The notes under the pieces were generated by a model that worked only from the letters and a program-made list of their open reading frames with translations, was not told the origin of the DNA and did no database searches. DNA of 64,000 bases from Eurosta solidaginis (lineage: Eukaryota > Arthropoda > Insecta > Diptera > Tephritidae): positions 157,314,426 to 157,378,425 of the forward strand of contig NC_090323.1 of the NCBI RefSeq assembly GCF_040869045.1, written 5' to 3'. The translations under genes were made by a program, and so were the position numbers. The stretch's first letter is position 1. Each line of letters starts with the position of its first letter. Positions 43,463-55,262 of this stretch are shown piece after piece.

Positions 43463-45144
43463 TTAAAGTATCACTGGGGACACATATCCTAGGATTTGGT
43501 AGGGTCCGTCATATTTGGGGGCCAACTTTGCCGCGAAATTTTCCCCGGCCTTTGAGAGATGGTATTCCTTTGCGAGCACTAGTTCGCCGACTACGGGGGT
43601 CCATTTTCTCCGTCGTAGATTGTAATGCCGTGATTGGTCTGCCGCCGCTCGTTCCATGTTCTGCCTCACTATTCCGCTAATGCCTCTTGCATTCTGTCGG
43701 ATTTTTCTTCTACCGTGGTGGGGGCTGTGCCCGTCCCCAGGTTGACTTCGTCAAATAATGCCCCTGGTAGCCGCGGCTCCCGTCCTTGTACGAGGAAAGC
43801 TGGACTGTATCCGGTGGACGCGGTCACACTGGTGTTCATGGCCAGCTCGATCTCTGGGAGAAAGTCGTCCCATCTGTTGTGCTGTGATCTGGTGAGTTGC
43901 GCTATGATCCTCTTGACTATTCTGTTCGCCTGATCCGTTGGGTTTTCTTGCGGTGTGTAGGGCGCCGTGAATTGTTGTCGTATCCCCATTTCCCTGAGAT
44001 AACGCAGCCACATTGTGCTGGTGAACTGAACGCCGTTGTCCGATATCAGTACCTTGGGAGCACCAAACCTTGCGATGATGCGTTCTCTGAACGCGCGGCG
44101 AAGGCCCTCTGCTGTAGCACACCTCATGGGGACCAATTCCACCCATTTAAGGCTGAGTAACACAGCACTGTTCTGTGTTATTGTGTTAACACTCAGTAAT
44201 GTGCGGCACGCACACGTACACTTATCGATTAATTTATAACACAGTGGCACACTCGATGGCACAAAGCTGACTGTCCAATGCCGCTTAAACTGGTAAATGC
44301 TCATAACACAGTAACACGCTCTATAGCACAGAGAATGACACTCAGATCGTAAGTGCACATACATACATAGTCCATTGTGCTTGTGTGTTGATTGTATTGC
44401 TTTCCAATGACACTTCACTCAAAACATATTTATACACATGATACAAATATTACAAGATAAAACCGGTGAGAGGATAATGACATTTAAAAAGATTTTATAA
44501 TTCTCACCGCGCTCTCATAATTTTTTTTTTCAAACGTGGCGTTAGAGGTAAGTAACACAGTACTGTGCTCTGATATTGTGCCTACACTAATATCGACTTT
44601 CGATAACCAGTTATAACACAATTGTGTTAACACTGCAAAGTGTGTCTGTGCTACTGTGTTAACACTCAAAAAATAGTGTCATTACCCACCACTACACCCA
44701 TTTGCTGAAGCCGTCGAAAAATACTAATAGCATCGTGTTCCCGTGTGTGGATCGTGGGAGTGGTCCGACGAAATCGACGCATACAGTGGCGAATGGTTCT
44801 TGGGCCACCTGTGTGAGCATCTTTTCAGCTGGCTTTTGCTGTGCTTCCTCGCACTGTCGTACATATCGACTGATGTCCCGAAACATGCCGGGCCAGTAAT
44901 ACCGGTTGGCAATCCGTGCTACCGTCCGGCGGATGCCCATGTGTCCAGCGCTTGGTATGTCGTGGTTTTCTTCTAATACCCGTTGTCGCAGTGGTGTGGG
45001 TACACAAAATTTCCAAGGGACCGCTTCTTCATCGTGTGACCGACAGGGAATATGGCGGTACAGTTGTCCATCTTGTATTATGTAGTCGGCGTATTTTTCC
45101 GGGTTGGTGCGTACTTCGCGACGCGCTTGTGCCACCACTTGCAT
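43463..45144 (-). pseudogene. family C integrase, split by a hAT-type MITE
   Basis: N-terminal zinc-binding region: the H...H pair in NHDIPSAGHMGIRR (45144-44704 frame). The distal Cys pair is degenerate: CEEAQ, where a CXXC is usual. The core follows: VDFVGPLPRS (first Asp), after the MITE ISDNGVQFTSTMW (second Asp), and PQENPTDQANRIV, where the catalytic Glu position reads Gln/Asp (the usual GxxERxNR motif is altered). The C-terminus has GELVLAKEYHLS and YDGPYQI. Integrases insert retroelement DNA. The MITE (44149-44695), a missing knuckle Cys and the altered Glu make it inactive. Confidence 0.8.
44149..44695. mobile_element. 547-bp hAT-type MITE inserted in family C integrase
   Basis: Flanked by an exact 8-bp duplication ACCCATTT (44141-44148 and 44696-44703), the signature of hAT-like or P-like transposases. 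The ends are imperfect inverted repeats rich in gtaacacag / gtgttaacac words, repeated several times in both directions. Removing it and one duplication restores the integrase frame. Non-coding. Confidence 0.85.
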
Positions 45145-45244
45145 TGTGGTTCTGTCGTCGTTGTAGGTCGTATACGATCCGCCTCGCCTTGTATGTCGTC
45201 GTTAATTCGATTTATGTTGTCGTGCTTGTAGTTACTACTGCTCG

Positions 45245-45530
45245 GTGGTGTTACACTCTGAATGGTTCCTGACGTGGCTCCAGGGGTGTGGTACCTGGCG
45301 TTACTCGTACTCGCTGGGGTTATACTCTGAATAGTCCCAGGGGTGTCGTAGCTGGTGTTACTCGTTCTCGCTGGTGTTATACTCTGAATAGTCCCAGTGG
45401 TGTCATACCTGACGTTCCTCGTACTCGTTCTCGTTAGTGTTATACTCTGAATAGTTCCAGGGGGTCGTACCTGGCGTTACTCGTTCTCGCTAGTGTTATA
45501 CTCTGAATAGTTTCTGACGTGGCTCCAGGA
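45245..45530. repeat. tandem repeats replacing the RT/RNase H region
   Basis: actctga recurs at 45253, 45323, 45380, 45443 and 45499 (spacings 70, 57, 63, 56) within units such as ctcgttctcgctggtgttatactctgaatagt. They lie between protease and integrase, where RT and RNase H (~1.5-2 kb) should be. Confidence 0.8.
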
Positions 45531-46003
45531 TGCGGTGTGTGCTGAACAAGGGGTCTCGTTAGCACGAGGTGGCCTTCTCCACATGATATGGTGGCTCCCA
45601 TGCTTCCTAGCGTATCCAGGCCCAGTATGATGTCTTCGATCGCCCCGGGCATGACGTGTAAAACTGTGTGGAGTGAAGCTTCTCCGAGGCGTACCTCAGT
45701 ACTTATGGCGTCGAAGATTGTGGTGCTAGTCCTGTTTGCCATCGTTATTTTGATGGCCACTCTCACCATTTCTCCGTTTCCAGAGTTTACTACACGGTCT
45801 GCAAGGCTGCTCGAAACGAAGCTTCTCGATGCCCCTGTGTCGATGACCGTCTCGGCTGATTCCGCGCAGAGCCTGGCTACGGCGTAAAGGCGCCCATGCT
45901 CTTGGTACATTACCACTGCCGATTCGGCGCTGGCTTCTTTGGGCTCACTGCGCCTTGTTCTTCGTGAAGCCCTCTGTCGTTTCCCTGTCGTCGACGGCAG
46001 CAT
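45440..46003 (-). pseudogene. family C aspartic protease
   Basis: 187 codons. Catalytic VIDTGASRSFV at ~52-62 and DIILGLDTLGSMGA at ~125-138, both as in retropepsins. The upstream part is Arg/Glu-rich linker from Gag. The C-terminal end runs into the tandem repeats, so the normal continuation into RT is lost. Confidence 0.8.
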
Positions 46004-46066
46004 TCGATTGTGCGTATATCACTGCGGCCACACTCCCAGCAAAAAATTTTCAGTGGGTTTCGGCAT

Positions 46067-47041
46067 CTATTGGCGTATTGTCCTTGTTCGCCGCACCTCC
46101 TGCATACGTTGTTGGGGTCTAACCCCTGATTGCCGGGAGGCGTGTGGTGCGGTATGTTCGGTGGTGGTGGTGCAGGTTTGGGTGGTGGTAATAGGGTCGT
46201 GCCACTTGCGATGTGTCGCGTAACTTCGCGGTGGTGCCCGCCTGATAGTTTTCGATAGTCCTCGCGTATGCTCTCTTATTCCTCGGCAAGGGTTAAGAGT
46301 TCCGCGAGATTGGTGAAGTCCCTCCGACGGATGTTGGAAATAGGGGTGGCTATTACGGAAGATTCGTTCCAACCGCTGTTCGCTGATGTATCCTGCGTGT
46401 CTCATCAAGCTCTGTATCGCTAGCACGTAGCCCTTATACTTCTCCTTGTTATGCTGCCTCCGTTGGTGTATGTCGTCCTCGAGACGCTCGAAATACCTGA
46501 CTGGCAGGAAGAAACATAAAAAATCCTTTTTGAAGCTTGTCCACCTTTCCCAGTGTGCATTGTTATTGCGATACCACTGCAGCGCGGGGCCCCCTAGTAG
46601 CTCGGGCATAGTTTTTGATAGGAGATCCACGTTTAGCGCGTACACTTCGGCTAACTCCTCCAGCCGTTCGATGAACGCTAACGGGTCCCGTCCACCTTCG
46701 TATTTTACCGACCACTTCCTTACCTGGTCGATGATGGGTGCGAATATAACGGTCGGTGCCTGAGATGTACCGTTGGATGGTACCGCTTTTCCTGACGATA
46801 AGTACTGTTGTGGGGGTGCTGTACTCCTCATTTAAGTCACTCGTGTCTGTATTTTCCTTTCTAGGGATAAAATTTTTTCGCGTACTTCCGAGTCCACGTT
46901 TGCTCTCGAAACCAGTGCTGCTATGCGCTTTCGGATTACTTGTATGGTGCCAGTCTGCTCTATACCCAATTCCTGTGTGATGGATATCAGCTGCTGCTTG
47001 GAAATGTTGTCTAACCACGTGGTATCAATCTGGTCGGCCAT
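46067..47041 (-). pseudogene. family C Gag
   Basis: Starts MADQIDTTWLDNISKQQL, a SAP-like N-terminus with potential coiled coil, running to an in-frame TAA at ~46834. The same frame restarts immediately with ATG and gives a Gag capsid region (PTVIFAPIIDQVRKW, LGGPALQWYRNN, GYVLAIQSLMRHAGY). After a frameshift, two knuckle-like motifs follow near 46110-46020: CRRCGEQGQYANRC and CWECGRSDIRTIEC. The zinc-binding His is Gln in the first and Ile in the second. Disrupted by the stop and frameshift. Confidence 0.8.
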
Positions 47042-47117
47042 TTTATGGTTAGGTTTCTAGTCAGGAATGTTCCTTCTGACTTTGGACGATTTGCATGGTC
47101 CCTGCTCGAGCGCCAAC

Positions 47118-47892
47118 TGTAACGAAGCTTTTTTTTTCCTGCCCCGGTGCTTCTTCAATAAGTGCTTGGGGTATACTCGCCGTGTCCAAGGTTCACTTAC
47201 AATAAATTTGTAATTCGGGACACCTTGCAAATCGTTTTCATATAAAATTTACTTTATTTCGTTAATGAAAATAATGTAATAAAAGAAAGATGTATTTGTA
47301 TTCTTCACTTCGCTTTGAGCTTGCTCTATGGTTAGTGGTGGGCTAACGGTCCTCGTATCCCGTTAGGATCGTCCCGTTAGGACGCCTGGTCTTTGCCTAG
47401 ATGTGTGTAAATGTATTTCTGTGACGCCCTGCGTCGGCGTGTCTCTCGTACGGCTGGCGACTGCGCTGTCTCTTCTGCGGCTTATGTCGGTGCGTCTGCG
47501 TGCGTGTGTGTAACTATAGTATGGTTGACGTCGTGTATTTGCGGGACTCTGCTGTGGCCCACGTGGTATGTTTGTGTAGTGCCGTTGCAGCCGGCGTAGC
47601 GTGTTTGCGTACCGTTGTTGCGGCCAACGTCGTATGTTAGCGTAGTGCGGTTGCGTAGCGCTGTTGCGGCCAGCGGCGTAGGTTATCGTCACCCGCGTCG
47701 TATGTTGCTGAGAATTGTTAGTTTGTTGTGTTGCTATTAAGTGTTGTGATTGCTAGTCGTGTTGCTGAGACTTGTTGGTTTGTCGTGTTGCTAGGGCCTT
47801 TTGTGACTGGCTGTTGTGTTAAAGCTGTGTTGAATATGTTGTGGGGTCGTTTTGTGTGGGCCAAATTAATGGTGTTTTATTTGGTCCTCACA
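47118..47892 (-). repeat. 5' LTR of family C element (775 bp)
   Basis: Begins TGTGAGGACCAAATAAAAC (47892) and ends GCTTCGTTACA (47118). It is about half the length of the solo LTR at 25724-27128: it shares its first ~190 bp and last ~200 bp and has a different, shorter GC-rich middle (gttgcggccaacgtcgtatg-like repeats at 47540-47690). Confidence 0.85.
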
Positions 47893-49684
47893 GTACTTGT
47901 GAAGAAGAAGGATGGGAAAATGAGGTTTTGCGTGGACTACCGCAAGTTGAACGACGGCACGAAAAAGGATAGCTACCCATTGCCAAGAATTGACGACACT
48001 CTGGACACGCTCTCTGGTACGAAAGTTTTCCACACTGGACTTGAAAAGTGGCTACTGGCAAGTGGAAGTGAAGGAGGAAGACAAAGAAAAAACAGCCTTC
48101 AGCGTCGGAGATGGTCTTTGGCAATTTACAGTAATGCATTTTGGACTTTGTAATGCACCAGCTACTTTTGAGAGACCCATGGATCAGGTATGAAAAGGAC
48201 TTGCACTGGAAAGCATGCTTGGTATACCTGGACGACATCATCGTATTGGGCAAGAACTTCGATGAACATCTTAAAAACTTGGAGGAAGTTTTCCAGAGAA
48301 TAACTGGCGCTGGTCTGAAACTAAGTCCCAAAAAGTGTGCGCTGTGTAAAAAGGAAGCAATTATTTGGATCACAAGGTAACGACAGAAGGTATCCGTACA
48401 GCAAATGAAAAGATAGAGGCAGTAAAGGATTGGCCAAGACCACAGAACTTGCATGAATTAAAAAGTTTCCTTGGGCTGTGCACATATTACCGGCGATTTG
48501 TACCAAACTTTTCCAGCGTAGCCCATAACCTCCATGAGCTTACAAGAAAAAATAAAGCTTTTGAATGGAAGTAGGAGCAAGAAGTGGCTTTGCAAACATT
48601 GAAAGAGCGCTTGTGCACTGCCCCAATGTTGGCATATCCGATTCCAGGAGCAACCTTTATTCTAGATACAGATGCGAGTGGATATGCTATAGGAGGCGTT
48701 TTATCACAACTGGTCGATGGACAGGAGAAGGTAGTTGCATACTACAGCCGTTCGATTGGAAAACCAGAGAGGTACTATTGCGTTACACGGAGAGAGCTGT
48801 TGGCATTGGTAGAGTGCATTAAACATTTTCACAAATATCTCTACGGGCAGCGATTCCGCGTCAGGACAGATCACGCAGCGTTGAAATGGCTTCTGCAGTT
48901 CCGTAATCCAGAAGGACAATTGGCACGGTGGATCGAGCGGCTACAAAGCTATGACTTTTCTATTGAGCATCGGAATATCCATGGGAATGCCGATGCAATG
49001 TCACGAAGACCATGTAGTTTGGAATGCAAGCACTGTTCAAAAGCCAAGGCTAAAGAAGACATTATAGATGTCCGGCTAATGACTATAACGTGTGCGGATG
49101 AATGGGACAAGCAACAATTAAGGAAGTGTCAGCTAGAAGATACAAATCTGCCACATTTTATGCAAGGGCTCGAACGAAACGAAAAACCAAATAGAGAGAA
49201 TATGTCAGCAGAGAGTCCCATTGCGAAGTCATATTGGGCACAGTGGGACAGTTTAGAATTGATATCCGGTTGCTTGCATCGAGTATGGGAGAGTGAGGAT
49301 GGTCAATGCAAGAAGAAACTGATTGTTGTTCCCAGAAAGAGGATTCTTGACGTGCTCAGCGAGCTGCATAATGGTCCAAGCGGAGGTCATCTTGGAATCA
49401 CGAAGACGCTTGAGAAGATTAAACAGAGATTCTATTGGGTTGGTTGCCGTCAGTCGGTCACTGAGTGGATTGCGAACTGCGAGGTTTGCAGCAGAGCGAA
49501 AGGGCCCAAAACCCGAAGTCATGGCCAGATGAAGCATATAACTCAGGTGCGCCATTTGAAAGGATCGCTATGGATGTCGCAGGTTCATTTCCTACTAGCA
49601 GCTGCGGAAACAAATATATGTACTGGTAGTTATGGCTTATTTCAGCAAATGTCCCAATCCCAAATCAAGAAGCGGAAACAGTAG
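47893..49684 (+). pseudogene. family A RT, RNase H and integrase zinc domain
   Basis: RT blocks: [20 protein letters not shown], then (frameshift ~48040) [12 protein letters not shown] and [12 protein letters not shown], then (frameshift ~48190) the catalytic VYLDDIIV. Next are FLGLCTYYRRFVPNFS, a TAG at 48572-48574, RNase H with DTDASGYAIGG and YYSRSIGKPERYYCVTRREL, and the integrase HHCC region GHLGITKTLEKIKQRFYW...CEVC. At least three frameshifts and one stop. This is an RNA-dependent DNA polymerase with RNase H as in all Gypsy-type elements, but dead here. Confidence 0.85.
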
Positions 49685-49689
49685 CAGAA

Positions 49690-50421
49690 GTGTTTATAAA
49701 CGATTGGGTTGCAAGGTATGTTGTACCAATGGAGTTACATTCTGACCAAGGCAGGAATTTCGAATCAGCTGTGTTCCGGGAAATGTGTAAATCATTGGGA
49801 ATTCGAAAAACACGGACAACTGCATTGCATCCTCAGTCCGATGGTATGGTGGAACGATTCAATAGAACATTGGAGGAGCATTTAAGGAAAGTAGTAGGCA
49901 AGTACCATAAGGAGTGGGATACACATATATCATTCTTCTTGATGGCTTACCGATCGGCAGTGCATGAGACAACGGGCCGAACTCCCGCAAAGGTAATTTT
50001 TGGCAATGACCTTCGACTGCCAGCTGATTTGAAGTTTGGGGTAGATGCCGATGCGGAGACAAATGTCAAGAAATCCACTGGTGTCTTGGAAGAAGAGCTG
50101 AGAGAGATACACGACCTTGTAAGGCAGCGATCAAGGATTATGAATGACAAGATGAAAACGAGGTACGATAAAGCAATTAATTCGGAAGGGTTTCAGGAAG
50201 GAGATTTGGTGCTGTTATACAACCCACAACGAAAAAAAGGTTTGTCCCCGAAATTGCAGTGTAACTGGGAAGACCCATACAAAGTTGTAAAACGGATCAA
50301 CGATGTGGTGTACCACATACAAACCATTAACAAACCACGAACCAAAATGAAAGTGGTTCATTTGGAAAGGCTGGCAGCGTGTAGATCGAGAGATTTGTCT
50401 GATCGGGACGATCGGACTTAG
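49690..50421 (+). pseudogene. family A integrase core and C-terminus
   Basis: LHSDQGRNFESAVF (second catalytic Asp), GMVERFNRTLEEHL (catalytic Glu), FGNDLRLPADL, and the C-terminal GDLVLLYNPQRKKG block shared with 12149-12634. The first catalytic Asp lies upstream in another frame (near 49570), so one frameshift breaks the enzyme. Confidence 0.85.
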
Positions 50422-50434
50422 GTGGAGGGCAGTA

Positions 50435-50979
50435 TGACGAATATGAGTGACACTAAGTGATACTCACATCTCTAGTCTGATGCTAAATAAATGAAGTCAC
50501 AACAACAATAAAGCAGACAGTCACTTGTATCTACATACACGAATCAATCATTATGTCTACACATATGTAAATACACGCAGCTGAGAAGCAACGCACAACC
50601 ACATGCATATATCTGAGATACTCCCGAAAGTATGCAATGAGAGAAGCTATAAAATCGTGCAATTGTAGTTACAGCTGAGAAATTTGATAGCGATGGCCAA
50701 ATAGCAGATTCTGGAAATGGAAGCGCCTAGAAGATGCGAACGAGGAAATCAGAGAGTATAAAAGGCGATACCAGTAGAGGCGCTATAATCAGTTTCAATT
50801 AAGACGCTATCTAGCGAGCAATAGCAGTATTATTTTAAAAATAGTTGGAGTGTTATTGTGAAGTATTTTAATAAAGGGCATTTTGCATTATTACATATTG
50901 GAGTTATTTATTCAACAGTTTAGTGATTCGAACTTAGCAGAAGATTGCAAATAAGAGCATTTGCAGTAAATTCGTTACA
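50435..50979 (+). repeat. 3' LTR of family A relative
   Basis: Begins near TGACGAATATGAGTGACAC and ends AATTCGTTACA. It contains a TATAAAAGG box (~50757) and a downstream TCAGTTTCAATTAAG start-site-like word, equivalent to the LTR at 14411-14938. The flanking tetranucleotide after it is ATAT. Confidence 0.8.
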
Positions 50980-50983
50980 ATAT

Positions 50984-51700
50984 CTATACAAAACAAATTC
51001 TGTATGTGTGTGTGTTCGCTATGGAAACGTATTTCCCACACTTCAATCATCACCAAATTTTGGGTTATGGGTTCCTTCGATCAACGGCAAGGTTTTAGGC
51101 TAAAAATAATATCGATATATAAAAGGGGCGTGGCACCTCCCATACAAATGGAATCTTTGGTACTGCATAACTTTGTAGGTATACATGCCAGAACATTGAA
51201 ATTCAGTAAGGCGTTATATGAGGTCAATCCCTAACACCACCAAGAAAATGCGGAATTGGGAAAAAGGGGCGTGGCACCTCCCATACAAATGGAATCTTTG
51301 GTGTTGCATAACTTTGAAGGTATACATGCCTGAACATTGCAATTCAGTAAGGAGTTATATGAGGGCAATTCATAACACCACCAAGAAAATATGGAATTGG
51401 GAAAAAGGGGGCGTGGAACCTCCCATACAAATGGAATATATTATACTGCATATATCTGAATGTCGTAATGGTAGGATAATTAAAATTGGTAAGGAGCTAT
51501 GTGACGTTAAGTCCTAACACCTCAAGTAAAATGTGGAATGGGGAAAAAATATGGCTGCCGTACAAACTTAAGTTATCTTAACACCTACAGTTTGACTGCA
51601 TTGTTGAGTTGGGCTGTTATGCCTTTTGGACGTTTAGTAATCTTCCGCTGTTAAAAAAATTGTTTAGCTTCAGTCTATCTACATCTTCTATATAAATCAA
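50984..51700. repeat. Helitron-related repeat with three ~141-bp tandem units
   Basis: ggggcgtgg(c/a)acctcccata recurs at 51125, 51266 and 51408 (periods 141 and 142). Both 50990-51090 and 51690-51800 carry the phrase caaattctgtgtgtgtgttc...catcaccaaattttgg...ggttccttcgatcaa, i.e. a flanking direct repeat. Non-coding. Confidence 0.7.
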
Positions 51701-51841
51701 ATTCTGTGTGTGTGTTCCCTATGAAAACGTGTTTGCCATACTTCGACCATCACCAAATTTTGGCTCTAGGTTCCTTCGATCAAGACGAAAGTTCTTCGTA
51801 TTTCAGAATTAAGAATTTTAAATTTAAATGTTTTTGTTTTT

Positions 51842-52345
51842 TTGCTATGCGAACGAACTATCTTAGCTCCCAAAAATGGTCATGTTAACAAAATCAATGA
51901 TCGCATTCAAAACCAATTTCCTGGTGAAGTGACGAAATATAAATCGATCGACACAGTTACAGATGAAGATAAAATTGTGAATTATCCAAATGAATTTCTA
52001 TACTCGTTAGAACCAAAAGGAATGCCTGCGCATATATCTACTTTGAAAATCGGCTCACCAGTCATGCTTCATCGGAATTTAAACCCACCAAAATTGTGCA
52101 ATGGAACCAGACTTTGCGTTTAGAAATTAATGCCGAATGTAATCAAAGCAACAATCATCAGCGGTAAAAGCAAATGTAAAGATGTGATAATAACACGAAT
52201 TCCAATGATTCCTACAGATTTGCCATTCAATTTTAAGCGCTTACAGTTTCCTGAACGCCTTGCTTTTGCAATTACAATCAACAAAGCACCTGCTCTTATT
52301 AGATCTAGTTTTTCAAAAATAAATGAAGCACAACAGCGACGTCTG
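51842..52345 (+). pseudogene. Helitron/Helentron Rep-helicase, C-terminal helicase fragment
   Basis: One frame with a single in-frame stop (52121-52123) reads ILAPKNGHVNKINDRI, NYPNEFLYSLEPKGMP, LKIGSPVMLHRNLNPPKLCN, ATIISGKSKCKDVIITRIP, FKRLQFPERLAFAITINKA. This is the last third of the PIF1-like helicase of Helitrons, where the final motif normally reads TINK(S/A)QGQ. The rest of the Rep-helicase is absent. The frame is lost just after TINKA. Confidence 0.85.
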
Positions 52346-53628
52346 CCTATCACAAGTCATGTGTGCATAAAGCATAAATGTCACGACCTCTGCTTCTCAA
52401 GTCTCCCAGGGCCAGAGCATTCCCGTAATCGTCCGATAAAAATAAACTCACGTATTTAGATGAGCGTGTGTACCTTTCTACCGATCACTGAATTGTTGTC
52501 GGCCATTGTCGTTTTTCACTGCCGATAAATTCGCGCGTTACGTCTTTATGGTTGGCGTTGGGGAGGGTAATTACTTACGAATAAACCGCAACAAATAAGA
52601 ACGATAACACTGGACCACGAATTTCAACTTTTTCTCTTTACCAGAAACGCCGTTATGAAATTCGTATGTAAAATCACCCCCTGATTTCGAAAATTTAGTT
52701 CATTTTTGATTCTATGGTACCGTTTTTGAAATATTTGCAATTTACCGTTATTCGAAAAAACCAAAAAGATGGCTCCCTTTAATTTCGTATATCTTACGAA
52801 CAGGTCAAGCAGTTGCAAAAAGGTTTCAGAATCGGAAAGACGATAAAATTTGCTATAAATGCACTATACATTGTTTTTTGCTCAACCAGATAGTTGTCGA
52901 GATATTAGCTTATCATTTCTGATTTTTGTTTTTTTTATGAAAAAAAATATGAAAAAAATTACTCTTTGCGAGGGCAGCATTCTAAAACTACAACTTTTTT
53001 CCACATAGTTTTTATTTACGTAAAGATCTGTTTAATTAGAAAGAAGATAAGCTATCATCGAAGAAAATCGATGCAAAACTACGTAAGTTATAAGCGATCA
53101 AATAAAAATACCCAGGTTGCGCAACTTCAATGTATGTATACATACATATATTAAAGGTATAAAGTGCAAATGGGATATTATCCGGATAAACGAATAACAC
53201 CATAACAATGATAATACTTTTTCTTTAAATAAATAAAATAGTACTTTTAATACTCGAATTGTTTTATAGTAGGTAGAGTGGTTGCATCGAAAGGAAGAGT
53301 GGTTGGGTTCGAAACCTGCTGTAGGCGTGTAGTTATAAACATGTATTTCCGTCACTTATGGGTAAGTATGCAGGTAGATTTTCAAAATTATAAGACACAG
53401 AAAATTTTTAAAGCCTACATCTAAAGCAGGAAGTATTTTCTTTTCCCGGCTTCGTATAAAAAGGAACCTTTCTCTCTAGGTAAGGTTTGATTTTTTCAAT
53501 TTTATTCTTGCTCCGAGTATAAATATGAGTTAATGCGCCTTGAAACTTCATAACATCTGCAAGGCTCGCCGGAGACAGTTCAGTTCATAAGTCAAATTTC
53601 AAAACCGTGATTTATTAAAAAAAATAAC

Positions 53629-54100
53629 ATGAGTAAAAGGACGCGAGAATTTGAGTGTAATAACGATCCAGATATGTCCTGTTTCATGTGTGGCCAATAT
53701 ACTATCATAAGGCGGCGACGAGTGTTCTCAGATCATATGAAAACTTTATACTCCAAGTATTTTGGCATTGAGCCTAAAAATGCTGAAAAACCATGGACAC
53801 CGACCACTTTGTGTACATCGTGTCGAGTAGAATTGATTCAGTCGGAATCAGGACAACAAATAAAATTTGATACACCAATGATATGGAAAGAACCTACTTG
53901 CCATTCAATAGAGTGTTATATTTGCCAAACAAAAGTACTTGGCGTTGGAAGATCAAGAAGAGTAACCTATGCCAGCGTACCTACAATGGCATTACCAGTA
54001 CTACATTCAACGGCAGTTGCGGATCCAGTTCCATTGTCAACAGTAATATCAAGTTGTACTGAATTTCACATGGGAAACGAGAGAAACGTTCTGTCACAAG
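53629..54100 (+). pseudogene. transposase-like protein, N-terminal part
   Basis: MSKRTREFECNNDPDMSCFM... with repeated CX2C pairs (CFMC, CTSC, CYIC), suggesting zinc fingers, and PMIWKEPTCHSIEC. I recognise this protein type as a dispersed, multi-copy family in arthropod genomes but cannot name its superfamily. The frame is cut by the Gypsy 5' LTR at 54101. It continues in phase at 59934 once the element and one copy of the CAAG duplication are discounted. Confidence 0.65.
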
Positions 54101-55262
54101 TGTCAGCAAGCTGGTAACCCTACTCACGAAAAAGGCAATGAACAACAAGATGGCTGTCAGTCAGTCGATTGCGAGAACTAAAATAGAAAGCGTCCGAACT
54201 GCAGAGACAGCGTGGAATTTATAAAATTTATACAAAAACTCTGTACAAATAAACTTTTTATTAACGTTAAATATCTTTATTGAAATTATTTCATTGGAAC
54301 TCAAGAGGTCTCCTGACAGCCTCAGAAGTTGGATGAAATCCACCCTTAAAAACGTAAAACTCGAAATACAGCATATAATTGAATAAGTGCAAGTGTGTGT
54401 GCAAAAACATTCAATTGTGAAAATATGTGTTTAAACGAGTAAAAATACATATTATCGAGTTGAAAAAAAAGGTGTTCGCCATTAAATTAAATTAACATAT
54501 CGTTTATCTAACGCATAAAAGAAGTTGAGAATCCGCTGAATCAATTCGTGGTAAACGGGGCTCCTCTGCACTTACGTTTTAGTATTGTATTCGTCGTTAG
54601 TTTAAAATTTGCGAGTCCATACGAAAAAGAATTTTCTCAACACAAAAGTTCGAGTGAAATTCGGCAACAACGCTATTCGTCTTTACTTGCTTGTGAAACA
54701 TATTCTCTCTCAGCACGACCAGCCTGAAGAGAATTCACCAGCAACGTCATTCGTTTCAACTTTAATATTTTTCTCTCAGTACGAAAAGATGAAAGAAACT
54801 CGTCAAAACACTGTTCATTATTTTCTCGTGGAACGCATTCTACTTCAGCACGCCTAGCCTGGAAAGAATTCACCAAGAAAATAAAACGTCATTCGCTCCG
54901 TATCGTGGAACGTATTCTTCTTTCAGCACGAATAGCCTGAAAAGAATTAACCAAAATAAAACGTCATTCGCTTCGTATTCTGGTATATCATCTCGTTTTA
55001 TGTTATGTTTATTTTGTTTCATTTGCATACATGGTAAACAACTTGATGATCGTTGAACGCACGCGCAGGGTTTATAGGTATTGGTAGCAATAGTAATGCA
55101 ACCAAAGCGACAATAACAACAAATTGTCTGTTACGTTCATTTGTACTCGCAGTACTCGCTACAAAATCGTTCAGTTGTGTTTGGTATTCGTTTTACCATT
55201 CGTATTTATATTTTAACTCAAATCTACTCGTTGAATATCATTAGCAAAACAAAGCGTGAAAA

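Larger units (their letters stand above)
41710..47892 (-). mobile_element. Gypsy-type LTR element family C: Gag, protease, integrase and a Ulp1-like protease ORF; RT missing
   Basis: Minus-strand order: 5' LTR (47892-47118), primer site GTTGGCGCTCGAGCAGG, Gag (47041-46067), protease (46003-45440), tandem repeats (45530-45245), integrase (45144-43463, split by a MITE), Ulp1-like ORF (43241-~42100), a purine tract with a ten-G run (42111-42090), and a truncated 3' LTR (42089-~41710). Both LTR starts read TGTGAGGACC. The 3' LTR lacks its last ~1 kb, and RT/RNase H are absent. On the right it abuts the RT of a family A relative exactly at the LTR start, so it was inserted into that element. Confidence 0.88.
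47893..50979 (+). mobile_element. Gypsy-type element, family A relative: pol half and 3' LTR
   Basis: Pol reads from the middle of RT to the integrase end, then a purine tract (aggtggagggcag) and a 3' LTR (50435-50979). The 5' LTR, Gag, protease and RT start are missing. The left edge is the family C LTR inserted at the conserved RT segment before [11 protein letters not shown] and integrase C-terminus match the element at 12025-14938. Confidence 0.85.
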
